In this document: piece by piece, positions 1 to 11,275 of the stretch
How positions within the stretch are numbered: the first letter of the stretch is position 1
How the letters are laid out: every line of letters begins with the position of its first letter
Origin: Durusdinium trenchii
Taxonomy: Eukaryota > Sar > Dinophyceae > Suessiales > Symbiodiniaceae
Assembly (NCBI GenBank): GCA_963970005.1
Contig: CAXAMN010028961.1
Coordinates: forward strand, 483,254 to 547,253
Length of the DNA: 64,000 nt
Reading direction: 5' to 3'
Translations under genes and position numbers: made by a program
The notes under the pieces: generated by a model
Databases searched by the model: none
What the model was told of the DNA's origin: nothing
The model's input: the letters and a program-made list of their open reading frames with translations, nothing else

Positions 1-818
1 ACTTGAACGAATCCCTGCAGATGAAACATGCTATATACGGTGACTGTGCCAATCCAAGAGCTGCAGCAACGTTGCACAAGCTTGGAGCAGTGACCAAGGA
101 GAGAGGACATTTGCAGCAGGCACTGCGATACCTGAAAGAGTGTTTGCAAATGCGCCGGTCTTTGAATTCTGGTGTCGATTCTGGCATTGCAGCCACTTTG
201 CACCAGATTGGTCTTGTGACCGCCATGACTGGAGACTTGAGGCATGCCCTGCAGTACTTGCAAGACTCCTTAGGAGTGACACAGAATTTGCATCATGGGG
301 ACCACCTTCATTCTGCGACGACTCTGAGTGAGCTTGGCGTTGTGACAGGCCAGATGGGGGACCTGACACAAGCTGAGAAGTACTTACAAGAGTCCTTGCG
401 AATCCAGAGGTCGTTGAAGAGTGATGTCGATCCGGGGATCGCATCTACTTTGCACCAGCTTGGAGCTGTAGTTGGGGAGCGAGGGGACCTCCAGCAGGCA
501 GTTCAGTACTTGAACGAATCTTTAGCAATGCAACAAGCTTTGTATGGTACTGGTAACAGCTACGGAGTAGCTCTCACGCTCCATATGCTTGGCTACTTGA
601 TGGTGGAGGCTGGGGATTTCAGTGAGGCCCAGCAATACCTTCAAAGGTCATTTCAAATGCAGCGGTCCCTTGTTGGTGATGACTACAGTTCTGAAGTCCA
701 AGTACTTTTGGAAGAGCTTGCTCATGTTCTTGCTCACAGAGGAGAGGCCTTTCTAGAGCATGCCTTGCTCGACCCTACCTTCGCTCTTTCCAAGGACCGA
801 CCCAACGACCAACGGTAG
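1..818 (+). CDS. TPR-repeat protein, 3' end (5' end outside window)
   Basis: An open frame enters from the left edge (reading from base 3) and stops at TAG 816-818, about 271 codons with no intron. It is built of about five 42-residue tetratricopeptide repeats of the kinesin-light-chain/NPHP3 kind, with the recurring pattern A-T-LH-LG-V---GDL-QA--YL-ESL-MQ-SL. Such repeats form a right-handed superhelix that binds other proteins; partner and function cannot be told. The last about 40 residues (after ELAHVLAHRG) depart from the repeat and look like a C-terminal cap. The first codon in view (TTG) is not a start, so the N-terminus is missing. An intron-free stretch of more than 800 bp is unusual beside the heavily split neighbours. 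The family call is firm; a specific name is not possible. Confidence 0.85.
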   Translation, partial: LNESLQMKHAIYGDCANPRAAATLHKLGAVTKERGHLQQALRYLKECLQMRRSLNSGVDSGIAATLHQIGLVTAMTGDLRHALQYLQDSLGVTQNLHHGDHLHSATTLSELGVVTGQMGDLTQAEKYLQESLRIQRSLKSDVDPGIASTLHQLGAVVGERGDLQQAVQYLNESLAMQQALYGTGNSYGVALTLHMLGYLMVEAGDFSEAQQYLQRSFQMQRSLVGDDYSSEVQVLLEELAHVLAHRGEAFLEHALLDPTFALSKDRPNDQR

Positions 819-1279
819 AGCGAGCTCTTCCTGTGACGGACGCGTCCTTCAATGCTTTTGGTGCTACCTTCGACTACCACAATACTGTTAGGGGAAAGAG
901 GGGAAAGCAAGATGAAGCCAAACAGAATAGGCCTTGGCTAGTTGGGTCGGCGATTTCCGCATGTGCTTACACAAAGGTCAGGGTTCAGTGCGGCAAGTGT
1001 TATGATCACACTATAGTGCTGACTCTTATCAGGCTAAGAGGGAAAGAGGCCGTGCAAGGAGCAATAGTGGGTTCAAATCTTTTTGACAATTTACGAGCTG
1101 TTCTAGGGTGTCACTGTCTTCATGAAACCTCGCCAATCTCTCTTGCAACAGGGCCGACACAAGAACCGGGGCTTGTTCTGAGGTTGAAACTGCAGATTCC
1201 ACAGAGATCCACAGAGGCTAAACTGGGTGTGTGAATCACCACATTTGCGGTGATTTATCAGGCGTTGCTGTTTTTGCAG
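819..1279 (+). other. Spacer between TPR and ankyrin genes; probable upstream exon or intron
   Basis: No exon can be supported here. A 133-codon open frame (833-1234) has no recognisable domain and no repeat pattern. The stretch ends in a pyrimidine-rich TGTTTTTGCAG, an acceptor for the first ankyrin-gene exon I can define (1280), so at least one upstream exon with the true start codon must lie here or further left. Confidence 0.4.
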
Positions 1280-4200
1280 GACGATCTACGCTACCTCATC
1301 GAGTGCTACAGAGCCTTGTCTCTGGAACTCGACTATCAGCGAGTGCTCCACGTCAGTCGCAGTGGCCTCGTAGCAGATTCGGACAGCAACTCGGCTCAGC
1401 CTATGAGGCACCAAGACCAAGCACCCTCCGATGGTGTCCAGCAGAATGACGAAGGAGCTCCTGGCAGCTGCAGGCCTTTTAGGAAGAACGCGCGTCACCA
1501 AGGAACGAGCTTGATGATGGCTGTACAGGAGGCATTAGCTGGAAATGACTTTGGGTATGTTAGAGTCAGTGAGCTCATTACGGCTCAGGCGGATGTCAAT
1601 CACACCTGCCATTCTCCGAACGGGCCCAGTTTGCTGTCCATGGTGGTGCTGGCCAACAACGCCAGACTTACTACCATGCTGTGCCAGGCAAAAGCCGATG
1701 TTGCCCGTGTGTCCGAGTCTCCGAGTGCCATTTCTTTGGCACATGGGAGGCGGATGGTGGCCTCACTCGAGGCCATGGCCCGTTTTCCTGAGTGCTATCG
1801 CGCCGACGATTTGACTCCAGACCTCGTCCGGCTGCTGGTGAAGGGAACGGACATCAATTGGGCGGATGTGCATGGCCGAACGGCGCTGCACCAGCATGCT
1901 GCTGCTCAACGCCTGGAAGCTGCGAGCCTATTGGTTCAGCACAAGGCCAGGATTGACGTCAGAGACTCTGGAGGCAAGGCACCCATGGACTTGGTTCCTG
2001 AAATGGCTGAGGAAGGAGCACAGTGGCAGTCTCTTCTCAGCTTTGTGACGCTCGCGGTGGGTTTCAGCGGAGATGAGATGGCACTTCCCATCTCTGAAGT
2101 GAATGTTCAGCAAGACTTTGTCCATTGCGTGAGGCAGAAACTGCGGGAATACTACCAACTTCGAGGTGAGTCAGTGTCCTATTTCACACTTCGAATCATG
2201 GATGGAGTCTCGGGCCATGCTCTAGTCCTGAAGCTACGTATGTCGAACACTGCCTTTGTTTTTCACATATATACTGGACCTATCGCTTGGTTTGTTTGAC
2301 AAACCAGCCTGCTAAGGACAGAACATCTTGCAGATTGGCTCATGGGAAGCTTTGGGCAAGCCAAAGCGTGTGACAATCGCCCGTGGAAACTTTGCTGTGC
2401 AAAGCCCAGACACAGAGGAGCAGACGAAGGAGTTCTTGAAGCTGGCAGGGCAGGTGGGCACCGATGCTGATCAATTGATTCGAGGCAGGACCATGAGAAA
2501 CTCCAAAGTCAGCTGCCCCAACAAGGGGGTGAAACTGATGAACCTGATAGTATCCCAAAGGCCAAGCGCCAACGGAAAGCACGTGTCGTGTGCTCATGAT
2601 CAGTTTTTAGCCATCAGTTGGTCCTTGTTCCTGGTCTGTTTGGATGTGTGCATCACGGCGCATCTCAGGTCACTTGCTGAACTTTCAAGATCCAAATGTT
2701 ACCGATGAGCGAGGCGAGACCGCAGCCTTCAAGGCCTCTAGAAACTCTGACCTACCAAAGCTGGAGATCTTGGAATTGGGATGTGCCGACTTCAACCAGG
2801 CAGACGCTGGACCAAACCAAAGCGAGACGGTGATTTCCAGCTGGTGAGAATCAACCAGCCAAGGGGTGTTCAATGGTCTTCATTAACTCGGGCGATTGTC
2901 GTGATTGAAACGAACACAGTTGGCCGTGGTTCGCTCAAAGCCCACCCCATCCCAAATCCATTCTGTTGGAATATCCCGTTCAGCTGGCGTGTTCAGCACT
3001 CTGATGGAGGCCAAGTAGCTTAAGCATCATCATGTGGGACGAGGTGAACTGGATTGACGGAACTGCAGTCCCACTCAAACGATGGAAGAATTTCTGGATC
3101 ACAAAAAGGGTGAAACAAACTGAGTCGATCACGGATTTGCTGTGTGTGTTTTTTGGATTTGTTTGTGGTGCAGCATTTCTGCCAACAGCATGTTGAATAA
3201 AGAGTTGAAGTTAAACCATATCTGCCAGTGTTGATCTTGGTCGGTCCATGATCATACAACCAGCCTCCCATCAGTAACATGCTACTTCTCTCAGTATTGT
3301 AGCACCCTCCAAAACAATTTTTGGGACTGCATTGGACTGGCTACCCTCCCTCCAAGAATCATGGAAGCTGACCAGGACCCTCTTGTAGAGGAAAAGGCCT
3401 TCCAGGGGTCTATGATCCACTCTCATGATTGTTTCAGGGAGTATGTATATATATATACTAGAAGCATAATGAAACCCATCACAACATATCAAAAGTATTC
3501 AATTTTTTCCACGACGCGGCGATGATGGGAAGTCTTATAAGGGGTCTCGGAAATAGGAAACATGACAAAAACACCATGCCGGAGAGCACATTCTAGAATC
3601 CATTCCACAGTCCCCCGGCCATGTTTGCCACATGGTGATACAAGAGACATCACTCTCGCCATGCGCAGTAAGAATTGCTTGAAAAAAGGAGAGACTCATC
3701 GACCGATGTTCCGAAAGAAGCGATCCAACATGTGCAGCCAAAACGCACCCAGGACATCGATGGTGCCACTCCACTCTTCGTTGTTGCGCAGCATGGTTGG
3801 CTTCCTGGAGCCAAGTTCCTGGTGTTGTACAAGGCTGAAGTGGACAAGTCGTTCAAGACCAATGCAACGCCAGCCTACGTTGCTGCCCAAAACGGGCATT
3901 TGGACGTCGTTGGCTTCCTGGTGGAATCGAATGCCAAACTGGACGCTCGAACAGCGGACGGAGCCACCCCCCTGTTCATAGCCTCCCAAATGGGTCACTA
4001 TGGAATCGTGCAGATGCTTCTCATTGCCAGAAGCTCCCTCGATCTCCCTAACCAGACTGGTGCAGCTGCGCTGTTCATTGCTGCCCAGCAGCTCGGGTCT
4101 CGAATCCTGTGCACATTTTGATCTATACGAGTTGACTTGTCTTTCTTTTCACCGGTTTCACGAAGCACGAAGCTTCCGCGTCGCATTCCGAGGAACGACC

Positions 4201-7200
4201 ATAGTGACATCGTGGAGCTACTTCTGTCCTGGCATGCAAACCTTGAACAAAGGACTGCAGGAGGTGCCTCGCCTGTCTACATTGCTGCTCAAAAGGGGTG
4301 CGATGACTCGCTTACATTGCTCCTCAAAGCGGAAGCCAATCCCAACGTAGCAGCCAATGACGGAGCGACACCACTCCTGATCGCGTCGCAGAATGGACAC
4401 CAGAGCTCCGCCGGCATCCTTTTGTCCTCTAGAGCTCTCGTCAACAAACCGATGTCCACTTTTGCAACTCCTCTTTTCGTCTCGGCTCAAAATGGTCATT
4501 TGGGCGTGGCCAAGGTGTTGGTTGAATGGGCAGCCGATGTGCAGCTCTCTTTACAGAATGGGACGAGCCCTGCCTACGTCGCGGCCCAAAATGGACACAA
4601 AGCCATGATCAAGTTTTTGTGTGAGAAGAAAGCCGACATTGAAGCAACGGGTGCTGGTGGCGCAACGGCTTTCTTCATTGCTGCGCAAAATGGCCGCCTA
4701 GGAGTCTTGCAGTTTCTCCTAGAGATTATCAAGCTGAGGCAGGCCAAGTGTGTATTTGACTCGGTATTTGCCACAACTCTCACATCAGTCCGGACGAGTC
4801 TCTCACATCAGTCGTTGTACGAGTGCTTCCTTAAGTTCTTTTGCTTTCTTCTTGCAGCATTCGCTTAATGGAATGCATGTGTCCCTCATGTTTGTGGAAC
4901 ACCCCCTCGGCGATACTGGGGCAACGACGCGTCTGTGTTGACGCATGAGCTTCGCCCTCCACGCGACCGGAGGACCTCGCCGCGACAGATCATGGCAGAG
5001 GTTTGGCGGCGGGGGGAGGGGAGCGGCAAATGCATATAGTAGAAAGTGCAGATTCTGCTTTTGGGGCGCGAATGCTTACTTGGACACTTGAGAGCTCCAA
5101 CTTCTCTTCTGTCGCATGCCAGAGCTCTCTTTTGGAGAAATGCGTGAGCGAAAACGTGTGAAGGTCTCGCACCAGAGCTTGGAGATCCACCGAACATAGG
5201 CATTCTCAGATCTGAGATCCAGCAGTTCAGTGAGAGTTTGATCTCGAGACCTGTAGGGCTTCTTGGGTGATGCGGAGGGATGTGCTGCTTGAGCACTGTT
5301 GGAAGGCACAGCCCGAGTCTTTGAGTGTCCATGAGGCAGGCACTGCTTCAAAACAAGTTCAGACAACGAACACCTCTCACGGCCCTTGCCTGTCACACAG
5401 CTACAAGCTTGTCACAACCCCTTGCCTGAACGTTGCTTCCAAAAGGTGGTTTGCTCGAAAGGCGTCGTTTGTTATTGCTGTCGTCGTCTGTGTCATTCCC
5501 GGTCCCCCACCAAAACCAAGACCCTTCGCCCTGGACCCGCCGTCGGAGCGACGCACCCAGTGCGGTGTGGACACCTTCAATGGCTTCGTTGGATGAAGCG
5601 TGCTGCCTCCAAGTCCTATTTTTGCGGCAGGCAACGCAAAATATATAAGTCTTTTGGGCACCAAGCTCCAAAGAATCCCCAACACCCGTTGAACAAGATT
5701 TTTGCACGTCACGCCTACGGATGAAGGCCTGCACATTCAATAAGAAAATAGGCCGAAGACGAACGGAAGAAACGAACGGGGACTGGTTTATCTCAATTCC
5801 GCGGTTTCGACTTCAAGGACAGAAAGCACGTTTGCAAACTTCAACTTGCTGTTTCTTTGAGCTATTGAGGCATTAGGTTGGGTTGGGACATGTTTTCTGT
5901 TCTCTCCTGTCAGGCCTGCAGCTCTTTTGGGGCAGCTGGACGTGAAGACCAATGATAAATCTACGCCCCTGCTCGTGTCATCCCAGAATGGCCACATGGA
6001 TGTGGTGCTGTTCTTGACGCAGGACGCTTGCAGACCAGAAAGATATGTCCAGAATCAGCTACACTTCTCCGACGAACCACATGGAAATGGGGGGTCCCCC
6101 GCCTTTGGGACGCCTACTTTCCTTTTATAAACAGGGGGGTTTGGCCCACTTGTGCGAGTGTAACGCTACAGCGTTTTGGCTTCGTTTTCCTGATTCTGCT
6201 GGGAGAAGATCGATCGATCTGGGCGGAGAAAGTGGTCGACGAGTTGGTGCAGCGGCGAAGTTTCCCATGTCTGCCACCCACATGAATGCAATCTCCTGTG
6301 ACTGTGTTTTTGAGCTATTTTTTGCAAGTGTATGGTACAACTAAGTGTTATCACGTGTGTGTAACACTGTGCGGCCACATTTGGTTTGTCAAAGGATGCA
6401 TTTGCTAAGGACTTGTTTCTGTTTATGCGATGCATCACACAGCAGCGGCATGTTGCATTTCGGAACGCCACATCGCATGAAACAGGGTGCATCATGAGCA
6501 TGCGTTCCTTCCACATTTGGTAAACATGTAACATGCATGAGTGATAGATTGGAATGTGTAGGATACTTTTGGTTAAACCCAATGGATGTTTGCCCGAAGG
6601 AATTCCAAGTGCTTCCTGTGGCCGACATGGCGCAGGCGCATGACGGCGGTTCGTTTTGATGGACTCGGTCAAAGCTAACTCGGATGTTTGATCCAAAACC
6701 TTGCAAACATCTGGTTTTGAATCCATAAATGTGTTGAATATATTTAACAGGACAGCCCTCCAAATAGCAGTTATCCTTGAAATACATACGCGTGACATCC
6801 AGAAGAAGAGAGTACAATCCAGGTGGTTGATGTTTGTGATTGGGTGAAGGTCATCAACCACCAGAAAGAAGGCGGTGCTTCAGCTTTGTATTTGGCATCG
6901 CAAAATGGCCATGCCAGTGTGGTGATCCATCTCTTGACACTCCGTGCCAGCCTCTTGGGCGGAACCGGCTGAGCAGAGCCTGCGGGTCGAAGGCACCCCT
7001 GAAGCGCCGGCTGAAGAATTTCCATGGAGAAATGCGATCGTCATGTTCCACCTTTTTTCATCTGCAGTTGTTTCTGTGTTTTTTTAAGCGTCATGCGCCA
7101 TGTTTGCGTGCACGATGCTAGTACCAAAGCCGCAAGAGTTTCTGGAAAGCTACCGAATACTCCAGGGGCAATTATTCAAGTACTTTTGAGGAAGCAAATA

Positions 7201-9050
7201 ACAAGCAGTCTTCCTTCAGTTGGTTGATTTTTGGAACGGATGAATCATGTTCTGGTCCAAGGAGTGGATCAGGGCTTGACGGGGACATTGGAGACTCCCT
7301 TGTTCATTGCTTGCCAAGGCAGGTCCGATTTCTCCTATCGATCCCGGTTGGGAGAAAAGAACCCGTGGGTGGATGATAAATGATACATGATACCCGCTTG
7401 GAAGAGAAAACCCTTTCTTCGATGATACCATCGGGTTTGGACGTTATTTTTTCTAGGGCAGGGCCAGGTAGAACCAGGGCAGAGGGTAGTCTTCGCTCGT
7501 GCAGCTTGGAGCGTGGGTAACTAGTAACATGTCAAGTCCCATCGCATCCAAGCTCTGGAGCTGTTCATGACTAGTTTTGCTCCTTGAGTCCAGATGTATA
7601 TGACTATGCTTTTCATGACTCGTTTGGGTTGGACGACAGCGATATCCAAGTCCAACAGAAGTCCCGATATATCCCATGCATTGGCCGGTTGGGTGCGCCG
7701 AAGTCCAGGCGGCCATGAAGCGATTGTGACTGAGCTCCTCCAAAACGATTCTGATGCTAACCAGCTCAAGCACGACCAGACAAGTCCCTTGTACATTGCG
7801 TGCCAAAACGGTCACTCCCGCTTGGTACCTCATTTGCTTGAACAAGGCGCTTCTGTCAACCATCAGAACCAGAATGGAGCTACGCCCTTGTTCATCGCCT
7901 GCCAGAGTTTTGGTTTGGAACTGTTGAATTCTTTTTGAGCAGTGGTTTGTAGGCTGACCTGACCGATGGCTTAAGAATTGCCAAGCGGTTTCGGAAAAAA
8001 GGAATGCGACACAAACTCAGGAAGGGGCACAATGGCATTGTGAGGAAGTTACTGGAGAAGCGTGCAGATCCCGAGCTAGCCCTTGCAAGTCATGCGACCC
8101 CGCTCTACATCGCATCATCTAAAGGGCATTTGGGCATCGTGAGGGAGCTCCTGGCGATCCGTGCAAACGCCAATACAACGCCCCGACACGAGACGACTCC
8201 GCTTTCAGTTTCAGTGCAGAACAAGCATGCTGAGGCTCAAACACCGACAGCTTGTTTACGCAAGACGGCATAGACTGCCAAAATAGGAATCATGTTTCGT
8301 GCCCCTTTCCCACGCATACACACAGCCTCACTATAGCAAGCTATAAGATGATAACGCATCAAATAAAAGCATTCGGTGACGCGATCGTGCTTACTCCTTG
8401 CGCCAAAACTCCTGCCACCTTTCTTGGCAGGTGGCTACATGTCTACTTGGAGCGACAGTGAACATCAACATCAACAAGGGTGAGATTAAAGGAGGCCTGA
8501 CAGCTCTTCATTTTGCCATCATCGGTCAGGAGTGGGAGATCGCCTCCGCTTTGATCGCCCATGGTGCCAATCCCGAGCAGAAGGACAGGGTCAAACAGAG
8601 CTGCCTCGGGGCTTTTTAAGGTAACGAAGCATCTTGAATTTCAAGATAGGTCTGACACAATAAGAAGCAGTTTGCCCATTGTGTCATATAGTTATACTAG
8701 TATAGTTACTAAAGGTGCATCTTCTATCTTCTATCATTTTCTATTGTTTCATATGCATTTTACTTCTATTCATCACATAATTCCATGCAGTGCCCTTGCA
8801 GTCATTGTAGTGTCATGGTACACGTGACCAATAGGGGTCGCCCGCAGCCATGATCAAGCATGTACATGTGTTTGTGTTTGTTTCGTTCTTTTTCATGATG
8901 CAATTGGATCAAGATGTGTGCGCGAATTCTGCTGTAAACATGTGTGCGCCTGTGTTTCAGGATAAGCACGGCCGTGACAGCTGGAAGCTTGCAGAAGGAG
9001 TGCCTGAAGGACTTCTGAAGCTTCGCGGCATCCAAATGACCCGCGGATGA
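1280..9050 (+). CDS. Ankyrin-repeat protein, 12 exons (5' exon missing)
   Basis: Exons 1280-2165, 2317-2484, 2669-2799, 3753-4087, 4193-4738, 5914-6022, 6850-6949, 7262-7318, 7709-7904, 8021-8234, 8431-8589 and 8961-9050 (TGA 9048-9050) join without a phase clash into 996 codons plus stop. Exons 3-11 encode ankyrin repeats of the form DGATPLFIAxQNGHxxVVxxLLxxxAxVN; exon 1 holds a weaker one (VHGRTALHQHAAA) after about 200 residues of unrecognised N-terminus. The C-terminus is KLAEGVPEGLLKLRG. Introns use GT (1), GC (2,3,4,5,7,8,10) and GA (6,9) donors; intron 11 can be read as GT or GA. All acceptors are AG then G. Several introns cut the same place, inside the Gln codon before NGH. Ankyrin stacks bind proteins; the partner is unknown. 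Least certain are the exon 5/6 and 6/7 joins (exon 7 could start at 6823) and the start codon. Confidence 0.8.
2800..3752 (+). other. Intron 3 of the ankyrin gene
   Basis: This 953-bp interval separates AACCAG (donor GC at 2800) from CCCAG|GACATC. Joining the two sides gives an unbroken ankyrin repeat (CADFNQ-DIDGATPLF). I see no exon or mobile-element domain inside. It holds a short TA-rich tract (about 3443-3458) and otherwise nothing structured. Confidence 0.55.
4739..5913 (+). other. Intron 5 of the ankyrin gene
   Basis: This 1175-bp interval has a GC donor after AAGCTGAG and acceptor CTGTCAG|G. Open frames inside it on both strands (for example 4886-5332 minus, 5393-5740 minus) show no domain or repeat and are treated as chance. 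A degenerate direct repeat around 4787-4812 (CATCAGTC, twice) was noted. The exact exon 5 end is less sure than the others because the joined ankyrin repeat is longer than usual. Confidence 0.4.
6023..6849 (+). other. Intron 6 of the ankyrin gene
   Basis: The interval lies between ...FLTQ and VINHQKEGG of adjacent ankyrin repeats. A GA donor at 6023 keeps phase 0 with the acceptor GTGAAG|GTC at 6850; CCAG|GTGG at 6823 would also keep phase. Minus-strand open frames across it (6166-6861) have no recognisable content. Confidence 0.35.
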
Positions 9051-9835
9051 TCCAGCCAATCAGTTTCAGGTGATTCAGTGACGACCTTTTTTGATGGTCG
9101 CCACCACTATAGTACTCGCTCTAATTCGCTTTTTGAGGGCCTGAGTCAGGCTCCCAAGAAGATGTTTTCTCTGCTGAGCTTGGCTTCCCGGGGGGCTGCT
9201 TGTCTGAACACAAAGTGGCACCACCTCTCGGATCGTGGGAAGCAATTTCTCCTGTATGTTGCGGAGGCTCATTGACGTTCTGTACGCACCAATTGGATAG
9301 TTCTACTTTTATGCATGATACGTTACATGGAAGAGTTCGGTTGCACAGCCAATTTCTCTTGGTGTGTACTATCGATGGCATCCGGCGACAGCAAGCTGGT
9401 GTCTCACTCCAGATTGCAAAAGATTGCACCTCGGCACTGCGCCGAGACTGTTGTTTTCTTTTCAGCTGAGAGTGGCCGACTACCCATTCAGGATTCAGGA
9501 ATCGCCTAAATCGAATGTTTCCATACGGATGTGTTGGGTTAAGCTCAGACATGAGGTTCTTTGGAACTCCAGGCCAGCATGCTTAGCCGACAGTCGCGCG
9601 GATCAGCCCGCGTGGCATTCACATGCATTCACCCGGGCCAAGACGGCGATGGCCGTTGCTTTTGGTATGGATTCATGTGCCATGCATCAAAGCATGTATA
9701 CGTACCGGCATGTTTTTTCAAGGTACATCGGAAAAACAACTGAAGTGATCTTTTTTGTTCCTCCATCTGGTTTTTCTCTTCAAAAGCCTTTTTCCTCACG
9801 TCACTTGGTTTTGCTCGCCACCTGGGGACCGCCAG
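9051..9835. other. No gene recognised
   Basis: This is the downstream flank of the ankyrin gene. Overlapping open frames exist on both strands (for example 9121-9552 minus, 9364-9888 plus), but none shows repeats, a domain or a plausible exon bounded by AG|G and a donor. A 9-bp hairpin GCCACCTGG / CCAGGTGGC sits at its right end (9818-9840). Confidence 0.4.
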
Positions 9836-10078
9836 GTGGCCGCGCACTTGAACCTGGCCTCCTGCCATTTGGAGTCCGAGGCCGCTGATTTAGGACCCGG
9901 AAGCACGTCGGACGCGAAGAAGAGGCGCACGGACCCGACCTCGGGTCACATGGCGCCTCTTTGTGTGACCGCAGAAGTGCCGCAGAAGTGTCGTGAAGCC
10001 GTTCTTCTGGAGAAATCAAGTGAACTCTGCCCACCCAAATGGAACCAATCAACATCCATCAACCCTAAGTTTCTGTGA
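9836..10078 (+). CDS. Possible exon with a TPR-like start (unassigned)
   Basis: After the acceptor CGCCAG|G the frame reads VAAHLNLASCHLE, which resembles helix A of the TPR seen in FKBP-type immunophilins (xxLNLAxCxL). The frame then runs on to a TGA at 10076-10078 with a charged, low-complexity stretch (DAKKRRTDPTSG), so the true donor may lie earlier, near 9875-9890. No second TPR helix or FKBP domain was found nearby. Treat as a candidate exon only. Confidence 0.25.
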   Translation: MAAHLNLASCHLESEAADLGPGSTSDAKKRRTDPTSGHMAPLCVTAEVPQKCREAVLLEKSSELCPPKWNQSTSINPKFL

Positions 10079-10603
10079 TCAGTGCTTCGGTTGAGCAGCA
10101 TGGCATCCCCGAAAGATTAATGTCAAAATATGCCGAAGATGGATCCGCTTAGAGTCGACGGTGGCTGTTCTAGCACCTAAAGGGTCCATGGCACAGCTCA
10201 CAACCACGATAAGTTGACAATAGTCAAACGTGATACTGGATGAAGGATATTGATATATATAAAAGCAAATTAGCCCTCAAAATAGCAGAGCCCCCTGAAG
10301 GCACTCCATATTGACAAAAGTACGCCGCCAGGCCTGCAAACCTGATCAAACCTGTTTTGATTCTGCAACTTCCAGCCAACCTGCTTCTGGAACATCTCCA
10401 AGCTCAACCGAATCATTCTTGCAGACTAAGATCTTCCACAACTCAATACCTAGCGCTCGGACCGACTTTCCGTCTACCACCCATCTTCGGTCAAAAAATA
10501 GCAATGCGAATCAACCACAATAGAGAGAAGCAGGCACATATCGAAGTGGATCTGGAGCAACCCGGACAATCCAAAAAGAATTTAATATAGCGAAAAGTGT
10601 GCA

Positions 10604-10742
10604 CATTCTTGAGAGTTGACCCATGAACTTGAGGACTCTCAGTTGTTTGAAGCCGCCGTCCAGCGCGTCGTACGCCGTGTTGGCATCTTCTCGTTTGGCG
10701 AGGCACCTGAGGCAGCTCTCAAGCATGCCTCCACTGCTGCAG
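10604..10742. other. Exon-like segment, strand ambiguous
   Basis: Both strands are open and GC-rich at codon position three. Plus reads ELTHELEDSQLFEAAVQR; minus reads CLRCLAKREDANTAYDAL. Neither is recognised. The segment stands out against its A+T-rich surroundings and is probably coding on one strand. Confidence 0.2.
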
Positions 10743-10792
10743 CTGGGCGAAAAATTCAGAGCGACCAGATGGGACTTCTGAGTTGACCAGTA

Positions 10793-10860
10793 TTAATTCA
10801 ATTCATATTATATATATATTATATAATTCATGCATTTAATCACTTAATTCCTTGTTCATC
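10793..10860. repeat. A+T-rich palindromic tract
   Basis: A short run of ATTCAATTCATA / TATATATATATTATATAATTCATGCAT, self-complementary and low in G+C. No function is assigned. Confidence 0.5.
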
Positions 10861-10975
10861 AATATAGGTACCGTGCATGGAGAAACGAAGTCCAATGGAA
10901 CCATTTCCTCACGGAATGCAAGATTGATCGATGAAGAGGTAGGTCACAGGATCTGGCAGAACAAGGGCAAGTCGC

Positions 10976-11275
10976 TACGAACGGAGCAAGGACGCTACGC
11001 AGGTAGCTCCTGGCATCGCTACTATAGTAACAAGGGCATCGCGTCGTCGTCGTCGTAGTCGTCGTAGTCGTAGTCGTCGTAGTCGTCGTAGTCGTAGTAG
11101 TAGTAGTAGTCGTCGTAGTCGTAGTACTTGTAGTAGTAGTAGTAGTAGTAAGGGAGACGTTACTAGGAGCAAGAAGCTACTAGGGGATCCTGGCATCGCT
11201 ACTAGGAGCAAGGACGCTACGAACGGGGCTCCTGGCCTTACTACTAGGAGCAAGGACGCTACTAGGGCAACGCTA
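10976..11275. repeat. Dispersed GCTACTAG/AGCAAGGACGCTAC repeat cluster
   Basis: Imperfect copies of a roughly 20-40 bp unit occur in series: GGAGCAAGGACGCTAC, CTCCTGGCATCGCTACTA, TAGTAACAAGGGCATCGC. Related copies recur at 24246-24306 and, in altered form, at 50517-50590. On the minus strand the unit reads as a leucine/valine-rich pseudo-protein (11397-10975), which I consider a by-product of the repeat and not a gene. Confidence 0.6.
11041..11150. repeat. GTC/GTA triplet microsatellite
   Basis: About 110 bp made almost only of GTC and GTA triplets in a mixed order, ending in a run of TAG/GTA. It lies inside the dispersed repeat cluster. Confidence 0.85.

Noticed and set aside
6166..6861. 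231-codon minus-strand ORF in ankyrin intron 6
   Set aside because: No homology signal, low-complexity composition, and it lies inside an intron required by the ankyrin frame.
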